Assembly (NCBI GenBank): GCA_965248395.1 | Contig: OZ252103.1 | Span: 868,001 to 932,000 of the forward strand | From: JAAXHH01 sp965248395 | Lineage (GTDB): Bacteria; JAAXHH01 | DNA: 64,000 nt | Direction: 5' to 3' | Shown: in pieces, positions 34,226 through 43,700 of the stretch | Layout: each line of letters begins with the position of its first letter | Position numbering within the stretch: position 1 is the first letter of the stretch | Translations under genes and position numbers: made by a program | Notes under the pieces: model-generated | Database searches by the model: none | The model's input: only the letters and a program-made list of their open reading frames with translations | Told to the model about the DNA's origin: nothing

Positions 34226-36949
34226 ATGGCCATGCGTTCCCATCCTTCCACAACCGTTTCGTCGCCATGGATCACCTGTGGATTCGAGGCGTTCCGCCGG
34301 GGTTCCTTTGGCAATGGCGGGCAGAATCTCTACGTCTCCCGTGCGGGTGTTCTGCAGCGCATTCACCAGTTCGACCTGGACCGGGACGGCCACGTCGACC
34401 TGGTCTTCTGCAATAGTCAGAATCACGGTGAAAAACCTCCGGTCACCGTGTACCACGACGTATTGGGCCAGACTACTTCCCGGTTCCTTCCTTCAGACGG
34501 TGGCAGAACCGGTGTCGTCGCCGATCTCAACGGGGATGGGTACGACGACCTGGTCATCGGCATGTTCTACAACGGCATCCGGCGGGACCTCAATGCGTAT
34601 CTTTATTACGGCGGTCCGGACGGACTCGGCGAACGGCGGGTGCAGTACCTGCCGGTTCCCTATTGCACTTCGGTCGCCGCCGGGGACTTCGACGGGGACG
34701 GAAGACCTGACCTGGCCTTCGTTTCCGAGGGCAAAATGCGGCTGTTCTACCAGACAGCGCTGGGATTCGAGTCCAAGCGATACCAGGACCTGGATATCGA
34801 GGCCAACCAGGCAGCGGCTTACGATCTGGACGGCGATGGTTACTCCGACTTGGTCGTGCGCACGACTTCAGGGAGGCTCTGCGTTTTCTGGGGCGGGCCC
34901 GACGGGATCAGTCCGGATAGGTCATCGTCGGTTCCCATCGATCTCGACCCAACAGAAAACGCGGAACAGGTCCACGGAGGATATCCCGAAGAGATCGACC
35001 CCGCCGTTCCGCTTGTTTCCGTCCTCCGAATCCACGGCACGCCCCACCTGTTTGTCGCGCGGGCCGGCGCTGTATTACTGGTGCCGTTCAGTTCCGGACG
35101 GGAGACGGGTGTTCCGGTGCGTCTTTCCTGTCACAATACGCTGGCCGTTGCCGCGGGGGACCTGGACGGTAAAGGCCGTTGCGATCTGGTCGTGGCCTGC
35201 CGGGACCGGCACGACGGGGAGGAGTGTTCGTGGTTGTACCATGACGGTGAAGACGGATATAGCGACCTGAACCGCAGCCCGATCCCAAGTCACTACGCCT
35301 GCGACGCGGCCGTTGGCGACCTGGACGGGGACGGATGCTCCGAGATTGTGATCTGCCAGACCCATACGCCGGAGAACTATACGTCGGAATCCCTGGTATA
35401 TCGCTGGAGCAAGGAGGGGTTGTCGGTACCGTACGCTCTCGAGACCCATGACGCCAGGCGGGTCCTGCTGGCCCGGTCCACGGGCGAAACCAATCCCCAA
35501 GCGGTATTCATTAACCAGTTCAGCCGGAACCTCATGGGAAACATCCCCGTTTACGTCTATCCCGGCGGCCTGGACGGCTTTGAACCGGAACGTCGCCAGG
35601 AGATCCCGGGGTGGGGCGCTGTCGAAGCGCTCCGCTGTGACGTGAATGACGACGGGTTTCCGGACCTTATCCTGGCCAACGCGTCCGAGAACTCGGTGGG
35701 TCAGGACCCCGGATCCTACGTATACTTCAACGAATCGGGACGGTTCGGAAGCGAACCGGACGTGCGTCTGCCGACCGTCCGCGCCCACGGGGTCTGTTGT
35801 GCGGACCTCAACCGGGACGGATACCTGGACCTCGTATTCTGTGGATTCGACAATCCCGATATCGTCATGTTCTACGGGGGCCGGGACGGGTTCGGCACCG
35901 AAAACGCCGAGCAGATCCGCCTCGAATACGAGGGCGTCGTCTACAAGGACCCACGCTGGATATTCCTCGTAGATCTGGACGGCGACGGCTGGCTCGACCT
36001 GGTCGTGCCGCAGATCGCCGATGATTACAGTTTCATCCTCTGGGGCGGTCCGGAAGGATTCAGTATGGACCGATGCCAGGCGCTTTCCGTCTGGCACGGC
36101 GCTTGCGCCCGGGCGGCGGACCTGAGCGGAAACGGGTTCCCCGACCTGGTCATCGGCGGACACGAACCGTCACACGGAGCTCCCCACGATTCCTTCGTGC
36201 ACATCTACTGGAACGGTCCGGAGGGCCTGCGCGAGGACCGGCGCACCCTGTTGCCCGCGAACGCGGTGAACGCCATGTCGTTAATGGATTTCAACGGGGA
36301 CGGACTGCTCGACCTTTTCATCTGTTCCTACCACGACAACCGCGTAAGGGACATCGATTCCTACATTTATTGGAACCGTCCAGGCCGCGGTTTCTCCTCC
36401 GCCGACCGCACCCGGCTGTTCACCCATTCCGCATCGGGGTGCGTGGCCGCCGATTTCAACGGCGACGGCCACGTCGACCTTGCCGTCGCCTATCACAAGG
36501 TCGAGGGAGATCATGTCGGCTATTCCGCCGTCTGGTGGAACGGTCCCGACGGATTCGACGCCCGGGGGGTGACCCGGCTGCCCACGACCGGACCCCATGG
36601 CATGACCGCGGTGCAGACGGGCAACATGCTGGATGCGGGCCCCGAAGAATACTATATCTCCGCGCCTTATCTCCTTCCCGAAGGTTCGTCAGTCAGGAGT
36701 ATCGACTGGAACGCGGAATGCGGACCCGGGACCTGGGTGCACGCCCAGATCAGGGGGGCGGATTCGGAAGAAGCGCTGAACCCTGCCACCTGGCAAGGGC
36801 CGTCCGGAGAAGATTCCTGGTACGAGCGGCCCGGCCAGGCGTCGTTGCCATGGGACACCGGCGGGTGGATACAGTACAGGTTGGCCCTGGGTGCCGTCAA
36901 TGGAGGAAGCACGCCGAGGGTAATGGAGGTCCGGTTGGAGTTTGATTAA
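34226..36949 (+). CDS. FG-GAP/VCBS-repeat protein without a recognisable signal peptide
   Basis: 907 residues. Asp-rich FG-GAP/VCBS loops recur almost throughout at about 50-60-residue spacing (DLDRDGHVDLVFCN, DLNGDGYDDLVIGMF, DFDGDGRPDLAFVS, DLDGDGYSDLVV, up to DFNGDGHVDLAVAYH), enough for two seven-bladed propellers. The last 110 residues form a separate beta-sandwich (WNAECGPGTWVHAQIRGAD, GGWIQYRLALGA), like discoidin or carbohydrate-binding ends. The first residues (MAMRSHPSTTVSSPW) are not a signal peptide, which is unusual for this family, so the true start or export route is unclear. It follows the XPB-Bax1 pair by 44 nt; I see no functional link. Confidence 0.82.
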   Translation: MAMRSHPSTTVSSPWITCGFEAFRRGSFGNGGQNLYVSRAGVLQRIHQFDLDRDGHVDLVFCNSQNHGEKPPVTVYHDVLGQTTSRFLPSDGGRTGVVADLNGDGYDDLVIGMFYNGIRRDLNAYLYYGGPDGLGERRVQYLPVPYCTSVAAGDFDGDGRPDLAFVSEGKMRLFYQTALGFESKRYQDLDIEANQAAAYDLDGDGYSDLVVRTTSGRLCVFWGGPDGISPDRSSSVPIDLDPTENAEQVHGGYPEEIDPAVPLVSVLRIHGTPHLFVARAGAVLLVPFSSGRETGVPVRLSCHNTLAVAAGDLDGKGRCDLVVACRDRHDGEECSWLYHDGEDGYSDLNRSPIPSHYACDAAVGDLDGDGCSEIVICQTHTPENYTSESLVYRWSKEGLSVPYALETHDARRVLLARSTGETNPQAVFINQFSRNLMGNIPVYVYPGGLDGFEPERRQEIPGWGAVEALRCDVNDDGFPDLILANASENSVGQDPGSYVYFNESGRFGSEPDVRLPTVRAHGVCCADLNRDGYLDLVFCGFDNPDIVMFYGGRDGFGTENAEQIRLEYEGVVYKDPRWIFLVDLDGDGWLDLVVPQIADDYSFILWGGPEGFSMDRCQALSVWHGACARAADLSGNGFPDLVIGGHEPSHGAPHDSFVHIYWNGPEGLREDRRTLLPANAVNAMSLMDFNGDGLLDLFICSYHDNRVRDIDSYIYWNRPGRGFSSADRTRLFTHSASGCVAADFNGDGHVDLAVAYHKVEGDHVGYSAVWWNGPDGFDARGVTRLPTTGPHGMTAVQTGNMLDAGPEEYYISAPYLLPEGSSVRSIDWNAECGPGTWVHAQIRGADSEEALNPATWQGPSGEDSWYERPGQASLPWDTGGWIQYRLALGAVNGGSTPRVMEVRLEFD

Positions 36950-37034
36950 AAACAACCGGAAAGGGTAGTATCGACGGTATTGTGAAAAGTGCGGCACATG
37001 TGATTGAAATAACATGGTCCGAGGAGTATGAGTT

Positions 37035-37895
37035 ATGCGAAAGGCAAAGGAGATCTTCGATGAGTTGCTACGCTGGGCGGAAGAAAACGATCAGATAAGA
37101 GGTCTGGTCCTGTCGAGTTCCCGGGTCGACGGAGAAGCCGAAACCGATCTGTTGTCTGACTACGATGTGATGGTGTTCGTCAATGATCTGACGCCATACA
37201 TGCGCGACGATGTCTGGTTGGAAGCTTTCGGGCCCGTACTCACGCTCTCGCCTCCCAACCCGGTATTGACTGAGGATGGGGAGGTGTTCCGCCTCGTGAT
37301 TTATGACGACGGCATCAGAATCGACTGGAGTGTCAGAGTCGCTGAAACCATGGGGAAACTCAATGGTCCGTCCGAACCTTACAGGGTGCTGGTAGACAAA
37401 GACGATCTTGTTAAGAACCCGGTACGGCCATATCATAGCGCATACCATGTGCAAAAACCTTCGAAGGCCGAATACGACGAACTGGTTGCCGAATTCTGGT
37501 GGGATATCATTTATGTAGCCAAGAGCCTGTGGCGCGATGAACTCTACTGGGCGAAATGCATGAACAGAAAGGTTCATTTCCCTTTTCTTGAAAAGGTCAT
37601 CGACTGGTATATCGGTATGCAACACAGCTGGGCGGTCACTACCAATAAACACGGTCGGTGGTTCAAACGATATCTGGATCCCGGAACATGGGCAGAATTA
37701 GAGTCCACGTTTTCAGGAGCGGATCTACAGGAGAACTGGGACGCGTTATTCAATGCAACCCGGTTGTTCAGACGTCTTGCCGTGACGGTCGCCGACGGGC
37801 TGAACTTCGACTATCCCCACGAAACGGACCGTCGCGTCACGGAGTACATGCTCAAGATCAGGCACCTAGACCGGGAGGCGGAAGACTTTGTATAG
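37035..37895 (+). CDS. Aminoglycoside 6-adenylyltransferase-like nucleotidyltransferase
   Basis: 286 residues, the length of the AadE / ANT(6) streptomycin adenylyltransferase family. It starts at the ATG 8 nt after GAGGAG. The nucleotidyltransferase core GLVLSSSRVDGEAETDLLSDYDVMVFV carries the conserved S-R ... SDYD metal motif, with a third acidic strand in IRIDWSV. The C-terminal helical half has FWWDIIYVAKSLWRDELYWAKCM and TTNKHGRWFKRYLD, both family signatures. Confirmed members adenylate streptomycin; environmental homologues may act on other amines. Its base composition is visibly more AT-rich than the flanking genes, and it stands alone, which suggests acquisition by transfer. Confidence 0.87.
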   Translation: MRKAKEIFDELLRWAEENDQIRGLVLSSSRVDGEAETDLLSDYDVMVFVNDLTPYMRDDVWLEAFGPVLTLSPPNPVLTEDGEVFRLVIYDDGIRIDWSVRVAETMGKLNGPSEPYRVLVDKDDLVKNPVRPYHSAYHVQKPSKAEYDELVAEFWWDIIYVAKSLWRDELYWAKCMNRKVHFPFLEKVIDWYIGMQHSWAVTTNKHGRWFKRYLDPGTWAELESTFSGADLQENWDALFNATRLFRRLAVTVADGLNFDYPHETDRRVTEYMLKIRHLDREAEDFV

Positions 37896-37977
37896 TTTCA
37901 CGGGCGGCGGAACAGTGGCAAGTACGGCATCATCCTGAAGGAAAGATCAACATCCGATATCAAAAAACGAGGTGAAG

Positions 37978-39516
37978 ATGAAGGCATTGCTTGAAAAACT
38001 GAACATCGAAGCGTTGAACGCAGGGGCCTGCACGGGAATCGACGGATGGATACACGGCGAAGGCCCGATCCTGACGTCGTACAACCCGACGACCAACGAG
38101 CCGATCGCGGGCGTGCGGCAGGCGACGCCCGAGGTCTACGACCGAGTGATCGACCATGCCCGCGGAACCTTCGACACCTGGCGGATGATCCCTGCGCCGA
38201 AGCGAGGCGATATGGTAAGGGATATGGGCAATGTCCTGAGGGAGTATAAGGAACCGCTGGGCGAACTCGTTTCCCTGGAAATGGGCAAGATCCGCGTGGA
38301 AGGCATGGGGGAAGTCCAGGAGATGATCGACATCTGCGATTTCGCCGTCGGCCTATCCCGCCAGCTGTATGGCTTGACCATCGTGAGTGAGCGTCCGAGT
38401 CACCGCATGAGCGAACAGTGGCATCCGCTGGGGGTCATCGGCATCATAACCGCCTTCAATTTCCCCGTCGCGGTCTGGTCGTGGAACGCCTCCCTCGCCT
38501 CGGTTTGCGGTGACGTAACGGTATGGAAGCCGAGCGGGCAGACGCCGCTTACGGCCGTGGCCACGCAGCATCTGTGCAACCGGGTAATGGCCGATCATGG
38601 CGTGGACGGCGTTTTCAACCTGGCCATCGGCCGCGGCAGCGACGTGGGCAATCTCATGCTCGACGACGAACGGATCCCCCTCGTTTCCTTTACGGGCTCG
38701 AGCGCTACGGGCAGGACCGTGGCCACGCGGGTCGCTTCCAGGTTCGGTCGAACAATATTGGAACTGGGTGGCAACAACGCGATCATTGTCACCGAAAATG
38801 CCGACATGGACCTGGCCGTTCCCGGCATCGTGTTTGGGGCCGTGGGGACGGCGGGTCAGCGCTGCACGTCCACTCGCCGCGTCATCGGGCACAAGAGCCT
38901 GACGCCGGCGCTCATCGAGAGACTGGCCAATGCGTACGGCCAGGTGCCGATGGGAGATCCGGTCGACGACGCCACCCTCATGGGACCGCTGGTCACGGCT
39001 GATGCGGTCGACGACATGATGAACGCCATCGAGCAGGCGAAGGCAGAGGGCGGCGAGGTGGTCACCGGCGGTCATAGACGTCCGGAAATTGGACCCAACT
39101 TCGTCGAACCGACGATCATTCGCATGCCCGCCCAGACGGATATCGTGAAAAAGGAGACTTTCGCGCCTATTCTGTATATCCTTGAATATGAGTCCATGGA
39201 CGAGGCCCTGTTCCTCCATAACGACGTGCCCCAGGGCCTGTCGAGCGCCATCTTTACCGACAGCCTGCGCCAGGCGGAGCGGTTTCTCTCCGCCATTGGT
39301 TCGGACTGCGGAATTGCAAACGTCAACATCGGAACGTCGGGCGCCGAGATCGGCGGCGCGTTCGGCGGCGAGAAGGAGACGGGAGGCGGCCGCGAGTCGG
39401 GTTCGGACGCGTGGAAAGCCTACATGCGGCGTCAGACCAACACCATCAACTGGTCCAACGATCTCCCGCTGGCCCAGGGCATCGAGTTCGGACCCGGTGG
39501 TTCAGACAACGAATAG
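37978..39516 (+). CDS. Aldehyde dehydrogenase, antiquitin (ALDH7) type
   Basis: 512 residues. The ATG at 37978, 5 nt after GAGG, is preferred to the GTG at 37972. NAD-binding core FTGSSATGRTVA, general base E262 in LELGGNNAII, catalytic C296 in GQRCTSTRR. The C-terminal GAEIGGAFGGEKETGGGRESGSDAWKAYMRR is the hallmark of the ALDH7 / antiquitin branch, whose best-known substrate is 2-aminoadipate 6-semialdehyde (in equilibrium with piperideine-6-carboxylate), the lysine and hydroxylysine catabolic intermediate. It is followed 48 nt later by a PhyH gene and faces the kinase-M23-phospholyase fusion, which could make that same semialdehyde. Confidence 0.93.
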   Translation: MKALLEKLNIEALNAGACTGIDGWIHGEGPILTSYNPTTNEPIAGVRQATPEVYDRVIDHARGTFDTWRMIPAPKRGDMVRDMGNVLREYKEPLGELVSLEMGKIRVEGMGEVQEMIDICDFAVGLSRQLYGLTIVSERPSHRMSEQWHPLGVIGIITAFNFPVAVWSWNASLASVCGDVTVWKPSGQTPLTAVATQHLCNRVMADHGVDGVFNLAIGRGSDVGNLMLDDERIPLVSFTGSSATGRTVATRVASRFGRTILELGGNNAIIVTENADMDLAVPGIVFGAVGTAGQRCTSTRRVIGHKSLTPALIERLANAYGQVPMGDPVDDATLMGPLVTADAVDDMMNAIEQAKAEGGEVVTGGHRRPEIGPNFVEPTIIRMPAQTDIVKKETFAPILYILEYESMDEALFLHNDVPQGLSSAIFTDSLRQAERFLSAIGSDCGIANVNIGTSGAEIGGAFGGEKETGGGRESGSDAWKAYMRRQTNTINWSNDLPLAQGIEFGPGGSDNE

Positions 39517-39564
39517 CCCAATACAGATAGTTTGGAACAAACCCATAGGAAGGGAGGATTGCCT

Positions 39565-40434
39565 GTGTCATCCAATGGGGCGTTTATCATAGACAAGAAC
39601 CTTGGCGCGCGCCTGGACGAAACCCAGGCGAATCTGCCCAGGATCAATTCCGAGGGTGCGGCGGTGGTTCCGCCAACGGATGAGCAGAAGTATCTGTTCG
39701 ACAAAGACGGCTGGCTTTTGATGCCGGGCGTGCTGTCCGATGCCGATTGCGCGGATATGAGAACGTTTTGCGAACAACTGCACCACGACCCGGAGTCCAT
39801 TCCCGATTCCCAACGTTCGGCCCTGGGCGGTCCGCTGCAGAGCCTGTCGGACCATCCGCTCGTCGTGGGTTTCATGAACGAGTTCCTGGCCTATCCCGGT
39901 CTGTCCAGCCAGACCTGCTACGGTTTCAGGCAGGAATCGGCCAGTCTGTTCTACCGGACCGCCGGAGACGGCGCGTTCGGCCCCCACAACGGCAACGGCA
40001 TGCTGCGCTTCCCCGGCGATTCCCATCTCTATCGCTGTATCCCGGGCAAGGCAAATTCCGCACTGACCCGGGTGGTATGGGAGTTGAACCCCGTAAAGGA
40101 GGGAAACGGAACGCTGCTGGTGTCCGGCAGCCACAAGGCGGTTTTTCCGGCGCCGCCTTCTATCCAGTCCCCGGACTCGCCCATCTGGAACACCTATTCC
40201 TGTCCGCCGGGTTCGTTGATGTTCTTCACCGAGGCCCTGACGCACAGCGGCAGACCCTGGGTCGATACAGAAAACCCGCGTATAGCCGTTTTCAGCTGCT
40301 ATAACACGGTCAACAGCAAGTGGCACAACTGGGACCCGCACCCGGACCTGCTCGCGTCCATGCCGCCCCTGCGTCAGACGCTGTACCGCCCGGTCCACGT
40401 GGCAGGCAACCTGGTGGGCGGGGAGATTCACTGA
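39565..40434 (+). CDS. PhyH-like Fe/2-oxoglutarate-type protein with an H-N-G in place of the H-x-D metal motif
   Basis: 289 residues. GGAAGGGAGG at 39548-39557 gives a GTG start at 39565; TTG codons at 39532 and 39559 are less well placed. The double-stranded beta-helix is evident: DKDGWLLMPGVLSDADC, GAFGPHNGNGMLRF, NPVKEGNGTLLVSGSHKA, PPGSLMFFTEALTHSG (distal His, H227) and NPRIAVFSCYN (2-oxoglutarate Arg). The proximal pair reads H141-N142-G143, so the Asp that normally binds iron is missing. This is the substitution seen in Fe/2OG halogenases, but also in poorly studied PhyH branches, so activity is open. It probably shares a transcript with the ALDH7 gene. Confidence 0.82.
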   Translation: MSSNGAFIIDKNLGARLDETQANLPRINSEGAAVVPPTDEQKYLFDKDGWLLMPGVLSDADCADMRTFCEQLHHDPESIPDSQRSALGGPLQSLSDHPLVVGFMNEFLAYPGLSSQTCYGFRQESASLFYRTAGDGAFGPHNGNGMLRFPGDSHLYRCIPGKANSALTRVVWELNPVKEGNGTLLVSGSHKAVFPAPPSIQSPDSPIWNTYSCPPGSLMFFTEALTHSGRPWVDTENPRIAVFSCYNTVNSKWHNWDPHPDLLASMPPLRQTLYRPVHVAGNLVGGEIH

Positions 40435-40503
40435 TCGTCGGGGCGTCCTGGGTATCTGAATACGGAGATGACTGGTAGTAAAGGGTTTTGGTGCCAGGGG
40501 AGA

Positions 40504-43500
40504 TTACGACGGAATCTGGAGGTAGTCTTCCTGCAGCACCTTGCCCAGGCAATGCAGGAGATAATCGGCGTTCTCCCTGTTGAAGACCAGCGGAGGTTTG
40601 ATCTTCAGGACGTTGTGCAGGGGTCCGTCGGTACTGATCAGCACGCCGTGATCGCGCATCCTGTTGGCCACGTACGCCGCCTGGTGTTCTCCCGGTTCCA
40701 GGCTGTCGCGGTCCAGCACGAGTTCCACGCCCACGTATAGTCCCACGCCCCGGACGTCGCCGATGATCGGATGATCCGGCGCCAGGGCGCGAAGGCCTTC
40801 CAGCAGGTAGCCGCCCACCTCCAGGGCGTTGGTCTGCAATCCTTCTTCCTCGATTACATCCAGTACCGCCAGGCCGATGGCGCAGGACACCGGGTTGCCG
40901 CCGAAGGTGTTGAAGTATTCCATGCCGTTATCGAAGGCATTGGCGATTTCGGGTGTGGTCACCACCGCGCCCAACGGATGTCCGTTTCCAATAGGTTTGC
41001 CCAGAGTAACGATATCGGGTATGGCCTGCTGGGTCTCAAATCCCCAGAAGTGGGTGCCCACCCGTCCGAATCCCACCTGTACCTCGTCGGCGATACACAC
41101 GCCTCCCGCTTCCCGCACATGCCGGAAGGCCTCTGAAAAATACCCCTCAGGCAAAACGATTTGTCCCCCGCAGCCGGGCAGGGACTCGGCGATGAACGCG
41201 CAGATCCCTCTGTCCTGTTCCGCGAGGGTTTCGATCCGCTCCCGCACGTGGTCTGCGTACCGGCTCCCCGTTGCCTTCGAATATCCCGTGTACGGACCGC
41301 GGTAGGGGTCGGGAAGGGGTACTTTGTGAACGTACGGCGGCGCGCCGCTGCCTCCTGGACCGTCGAACTTGTACGGGCTGATGTCGATCAGCGACGTCAG
41401 GTTGCCGTGGTAGGCGCCGTCGAGGATGAGCAGGTCGCTCTGGCCGGTATAGCACCGCGACAGGCGGAGAGCGAGGTCGTTCGCTTCGCTTCCGGAATTC
41501 ACGAAGAAGCACACGCTGAGCGGGTCGGGCAGCTTCGCACAGAGGCGTTCGGCGTAGTCCACGAGATTGTCGTGCAGGTAGCGTGTATTGGTATTCAACA
41601 CCGCCATCTGACATTGACTCGCACGATTTACCCGGGGATGGCTGTGACCCACGTGGGGTACGTTGTTCACGGCGTCAAGGAAGGCGCGCCCTTCCTCGTC
41701 ATACAGGTACTGCATGTGGCCCCGGACAATCTTCAGGGGTCGTTGGTAAGAAACGCTGAGGGATCTTCCGATACGCTCCCGGCGGGATGACAGGATCTCC
41801 CGTCGCGTCCGCTGCTCCGGCGGGTAAGCCTCGGCGGGCACGCCGACGATGGCGTTCGGATCCGGGGACAGGCTCAACCAGACGTTCCGCTGTCCCGGTC
41901 CCCCCACACCGGGGAAATCCCCCTTGTTGCCCAGCATGTCCGTGACGATCTGAAAGTGCAGGTGAGGCGGCCATCCTCCGTTTACCGACGGGTCGCCGAG
42001 TGCGGCGAATCGCTCTCCCTTCCCGATCCGTTTACCCTCGTACAGTCCGGGCAGCGATTCCTTGCTGAGATGGCCGTAAAGCGTGTAAAACACCTGGGCA
42101 AAGCCTTCCGTGGCATGTTCCAGGATGATACAGGGTCCGTAATCCAGCGGCTGGTTGTTGTTTTGAAAGCTGTGGACCGTCCCTTCCAGCGGGGCGAAGA
42201 CCGGAGATCCGGCGGGCAGGAAAACGTCCAATCCAAGGTGGATGGTACGGCGTTCGGGGAGTTCGTCGAAGTCGAGAGTAAACTGGTTGGCAGTGTAGAC
42301 CTGCCGGGCCTCGTTGTATCGACCGATTCCCGCTTCCGCCTTCGCAGTTTCCATTTGCTTGAAAATGTCCCGGGTAAGTACGTCGACGTCGTTTGAACCT
42401 CCCAGCAGGGCCCTGTCCGGACTGCCCACGCTTAGATCGAACACGAGCGCGGTGGAAAGGTCCACATCGGGACCCATGACCGGCGCGAAGGAACCTCGCT
42501 GTGATGACAGGTACGATTCGATCCCGGGAGTCTGGGGACAGGGCGGCAGTTGACAGGCGTCCCGGAACTGGTATTCCGCGAAGGCGGGAGGCAGGTCGTC
42601 CAGTTGCTCGAGCAGGTCCCAGGCGTTCTTCTCGCTGACAGAAAGGTAGGTGTTGTCTGGTTCGGCCACCTGTTGAAAGGCCGAAATGCATACGCTCATA
42701 CAGAGCCGCATCACCGCGCAGTGGTAGATCAGTTTCAGATCCAGATCCGTCAAAGGATGCTCGGCGTGGTATCCCTGGACGACATGGGCAGCCGCCGACA
42801 GGGGCTCCGCTTTACCGAGCATGACATAGGCCACGGCGACGGCCGGCTCAAAGAGCGCGCAGGAATAGGTCATGTCGCCGAAATCGATCAGGCCGGCCAC
42901 TTCCAGTTTGCTCGACGCTGGATCATCAGGGCTGGCGCGGCGGACCAGTACATTCTGGTCGTTGGCGTCGTTGTGTATGAACTGGCGAGGTAGGGACGAA
43001 AGACGGGGAACGACGGTCCTTTCGTATTCTTCGCAGAACCTTCTGACAAGTCCGCGACGGGGGTCGTCGCGGATGTGGATAAGATAACCGCGAACGACGG
43101 ACGGTCCGTTGTCCATGTTCCAGATGAGATCCGGCTGTTTTTCTTCGTGGGAGAAGTCGGCGAAAGCGCGGGTCAACCGCCCTAGGAAGGCGCCCAGGTC
43201 CTTCAGCAGATCGGGACCGTGGGGTTTGACTTCGCACAAGGGGCGCCCATCGATGAAGGTCAGCATCCTGACCAGGTGGCGCAGTCCGCCGCGCCCATCG
43301 ACCCGGGTGACGCTTTCTCCGTTCCCGGTCCTGCACACCCGCGGCCAGTTGGCTTCGCCGAATCGTGAGGCCAGGTGGTCGAGGGCGGCGTGCTGAAGGT
43401 CGAGGATGATGCGCTTTTCCGCCGCACCGGAGGTTTTAAGTACGAAACCCTCGCCGTTTTCACGGGTGATATGGAAATTCTGATCCCGTTCGCTGGGTAG

Positions 43501-43596
43501 CACGTGCAGATCGCCCGATACGCCGTACAGGGAGCGGGCCAGGTCGGCGGCTTCTTCGGCGGTAAACCGGGGACGCATTTGGGCGATTACAGACAT
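40504..43596 (-). CDS. Trifunctional fusion: APH/hydroxylysine-kinase-like domain, M23 peptidase domain, class III aminotransferase-fold phospholyase
   Basis: 1030 residues, three domains. (1) Residues 1-350: choline/hydroxylysine-kinase-like phosphotransferase, with the phosphate-loop lysine region FVLKTSGAAEKRI, catalytic loop HNDANDQN (208-215) and DFGD (238-241). (2) Residues 440-600: M23/LytM fold with HLGLD (H453, D457), YTLYGHLS and HLHFQ (H545, H547), so all zinc ligands are present. (3) Residues 615-1030: class III aminotransferase fold with ADEVQVGFGRVG and the PLP lysine K867 in TLGKPIGNG, most like the ETNPPL/PHYKPL phospholyases. Human HYKK and PHYKPL, as separate proteins, turn 5-hydroxylysine into 2-aminoadipate semialdehyde; ethanolamine is the alternative substrate. 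The PhyH gene 104 nt upstream is likely in the same operon. Confidence 0.9.
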   Translation of the reverse strand: MSVIAQMRPRFTAEEAADLARSLYGVSGDLHVLPSERDQNFHITRENGEGFVLKTSGAAEKRIILDLQHAALDHLASRFGEANWPRVCRTGNGESVTRVDGRGGLRHLVRMLTFIDGRPLCEVKPHGPDLLKDLGAFLGRLTRAFADFSHEEKQPDLIWNMDNGPSVVRGYLIHIRDDPRRGLVRRFCEEYERTVVPRLSSLPRQFIHNDANDQNVLVRRASPDDPASSKLEVAGLIDFGDMTYSCALFEPAVAVAYVMLGKAEPLSAAAHVVQGYHAEHPLTDLDLKLIYHCAVMRLCMSVCISAFQQVAEPDNTYLSVSEKNAWDLLEQLDDLPPAFAEYQFRDACQLPPCPQTPGIESYLSSQRGSFAPVMGPDVDLSTALVFDLSVGSPDRALLGGSNDVDVLTRDIFKQMETAKAEAGIGRYNEARQVYTANQFTLDFDELPERRTIHLGLDVFLPAGSPVFAPLEGTVHSFQNNNQPLDYGPCIILEHATEGFAQVFYTLYGHLSKESLPGLYEGKRIGKGERFAALGDPSVNGGWPPHLHFQIVTDMLGNKGDFPGVGGPGQRNVWLSLSPDPNAIVGVPAEAYPPEQRTRREILSSRRERIGRSLSVSYQRPLKIVRGHMQYLYDEEGRAFLDAVNNVPHVGHSHPRVNRASQCQMAVLNTNTRYLHDNLVDYAERLCAKLPDPLSVCFFVNSGSEANDLALRLSRCYTGQSDLLILDGAYHGNLTSLIDISPYKFDGPGGSGAPPYVHKVPLPDPYRGPYTGYSKATGSRYADHVRERIETLAEQDRGICAFIAESLPGCGGQIVLPEGYFSEAFRHVREAGGVCIADEVQVGFGRVGTHFWGFETQQAIPDIVTLGKPIGNGHPLGAVVTTPEIANAFDNGMEYFNTFGGNPVSCAIGLAVLDVIEEEGLQTNALEVGGYLLEGLRALAPDHPIIGDVRGVGLYVGVELVLDRDSLEPGEHQAAYVANRMRDHGVLISTDGPLHNVLKIKPPLVFNRENADYLLHCLGKVLQEDYLQIPS

Positions 43597-43700
43597 GTCG
43601 CGCCTTCTACAATTGAATTTATACGGATGGTGTTACTACGCAGGCGTGGTGACGCGGGGCCGCCTCTTCTAGGGCGAACCTCCTCACCGTTCCTGTTGGT

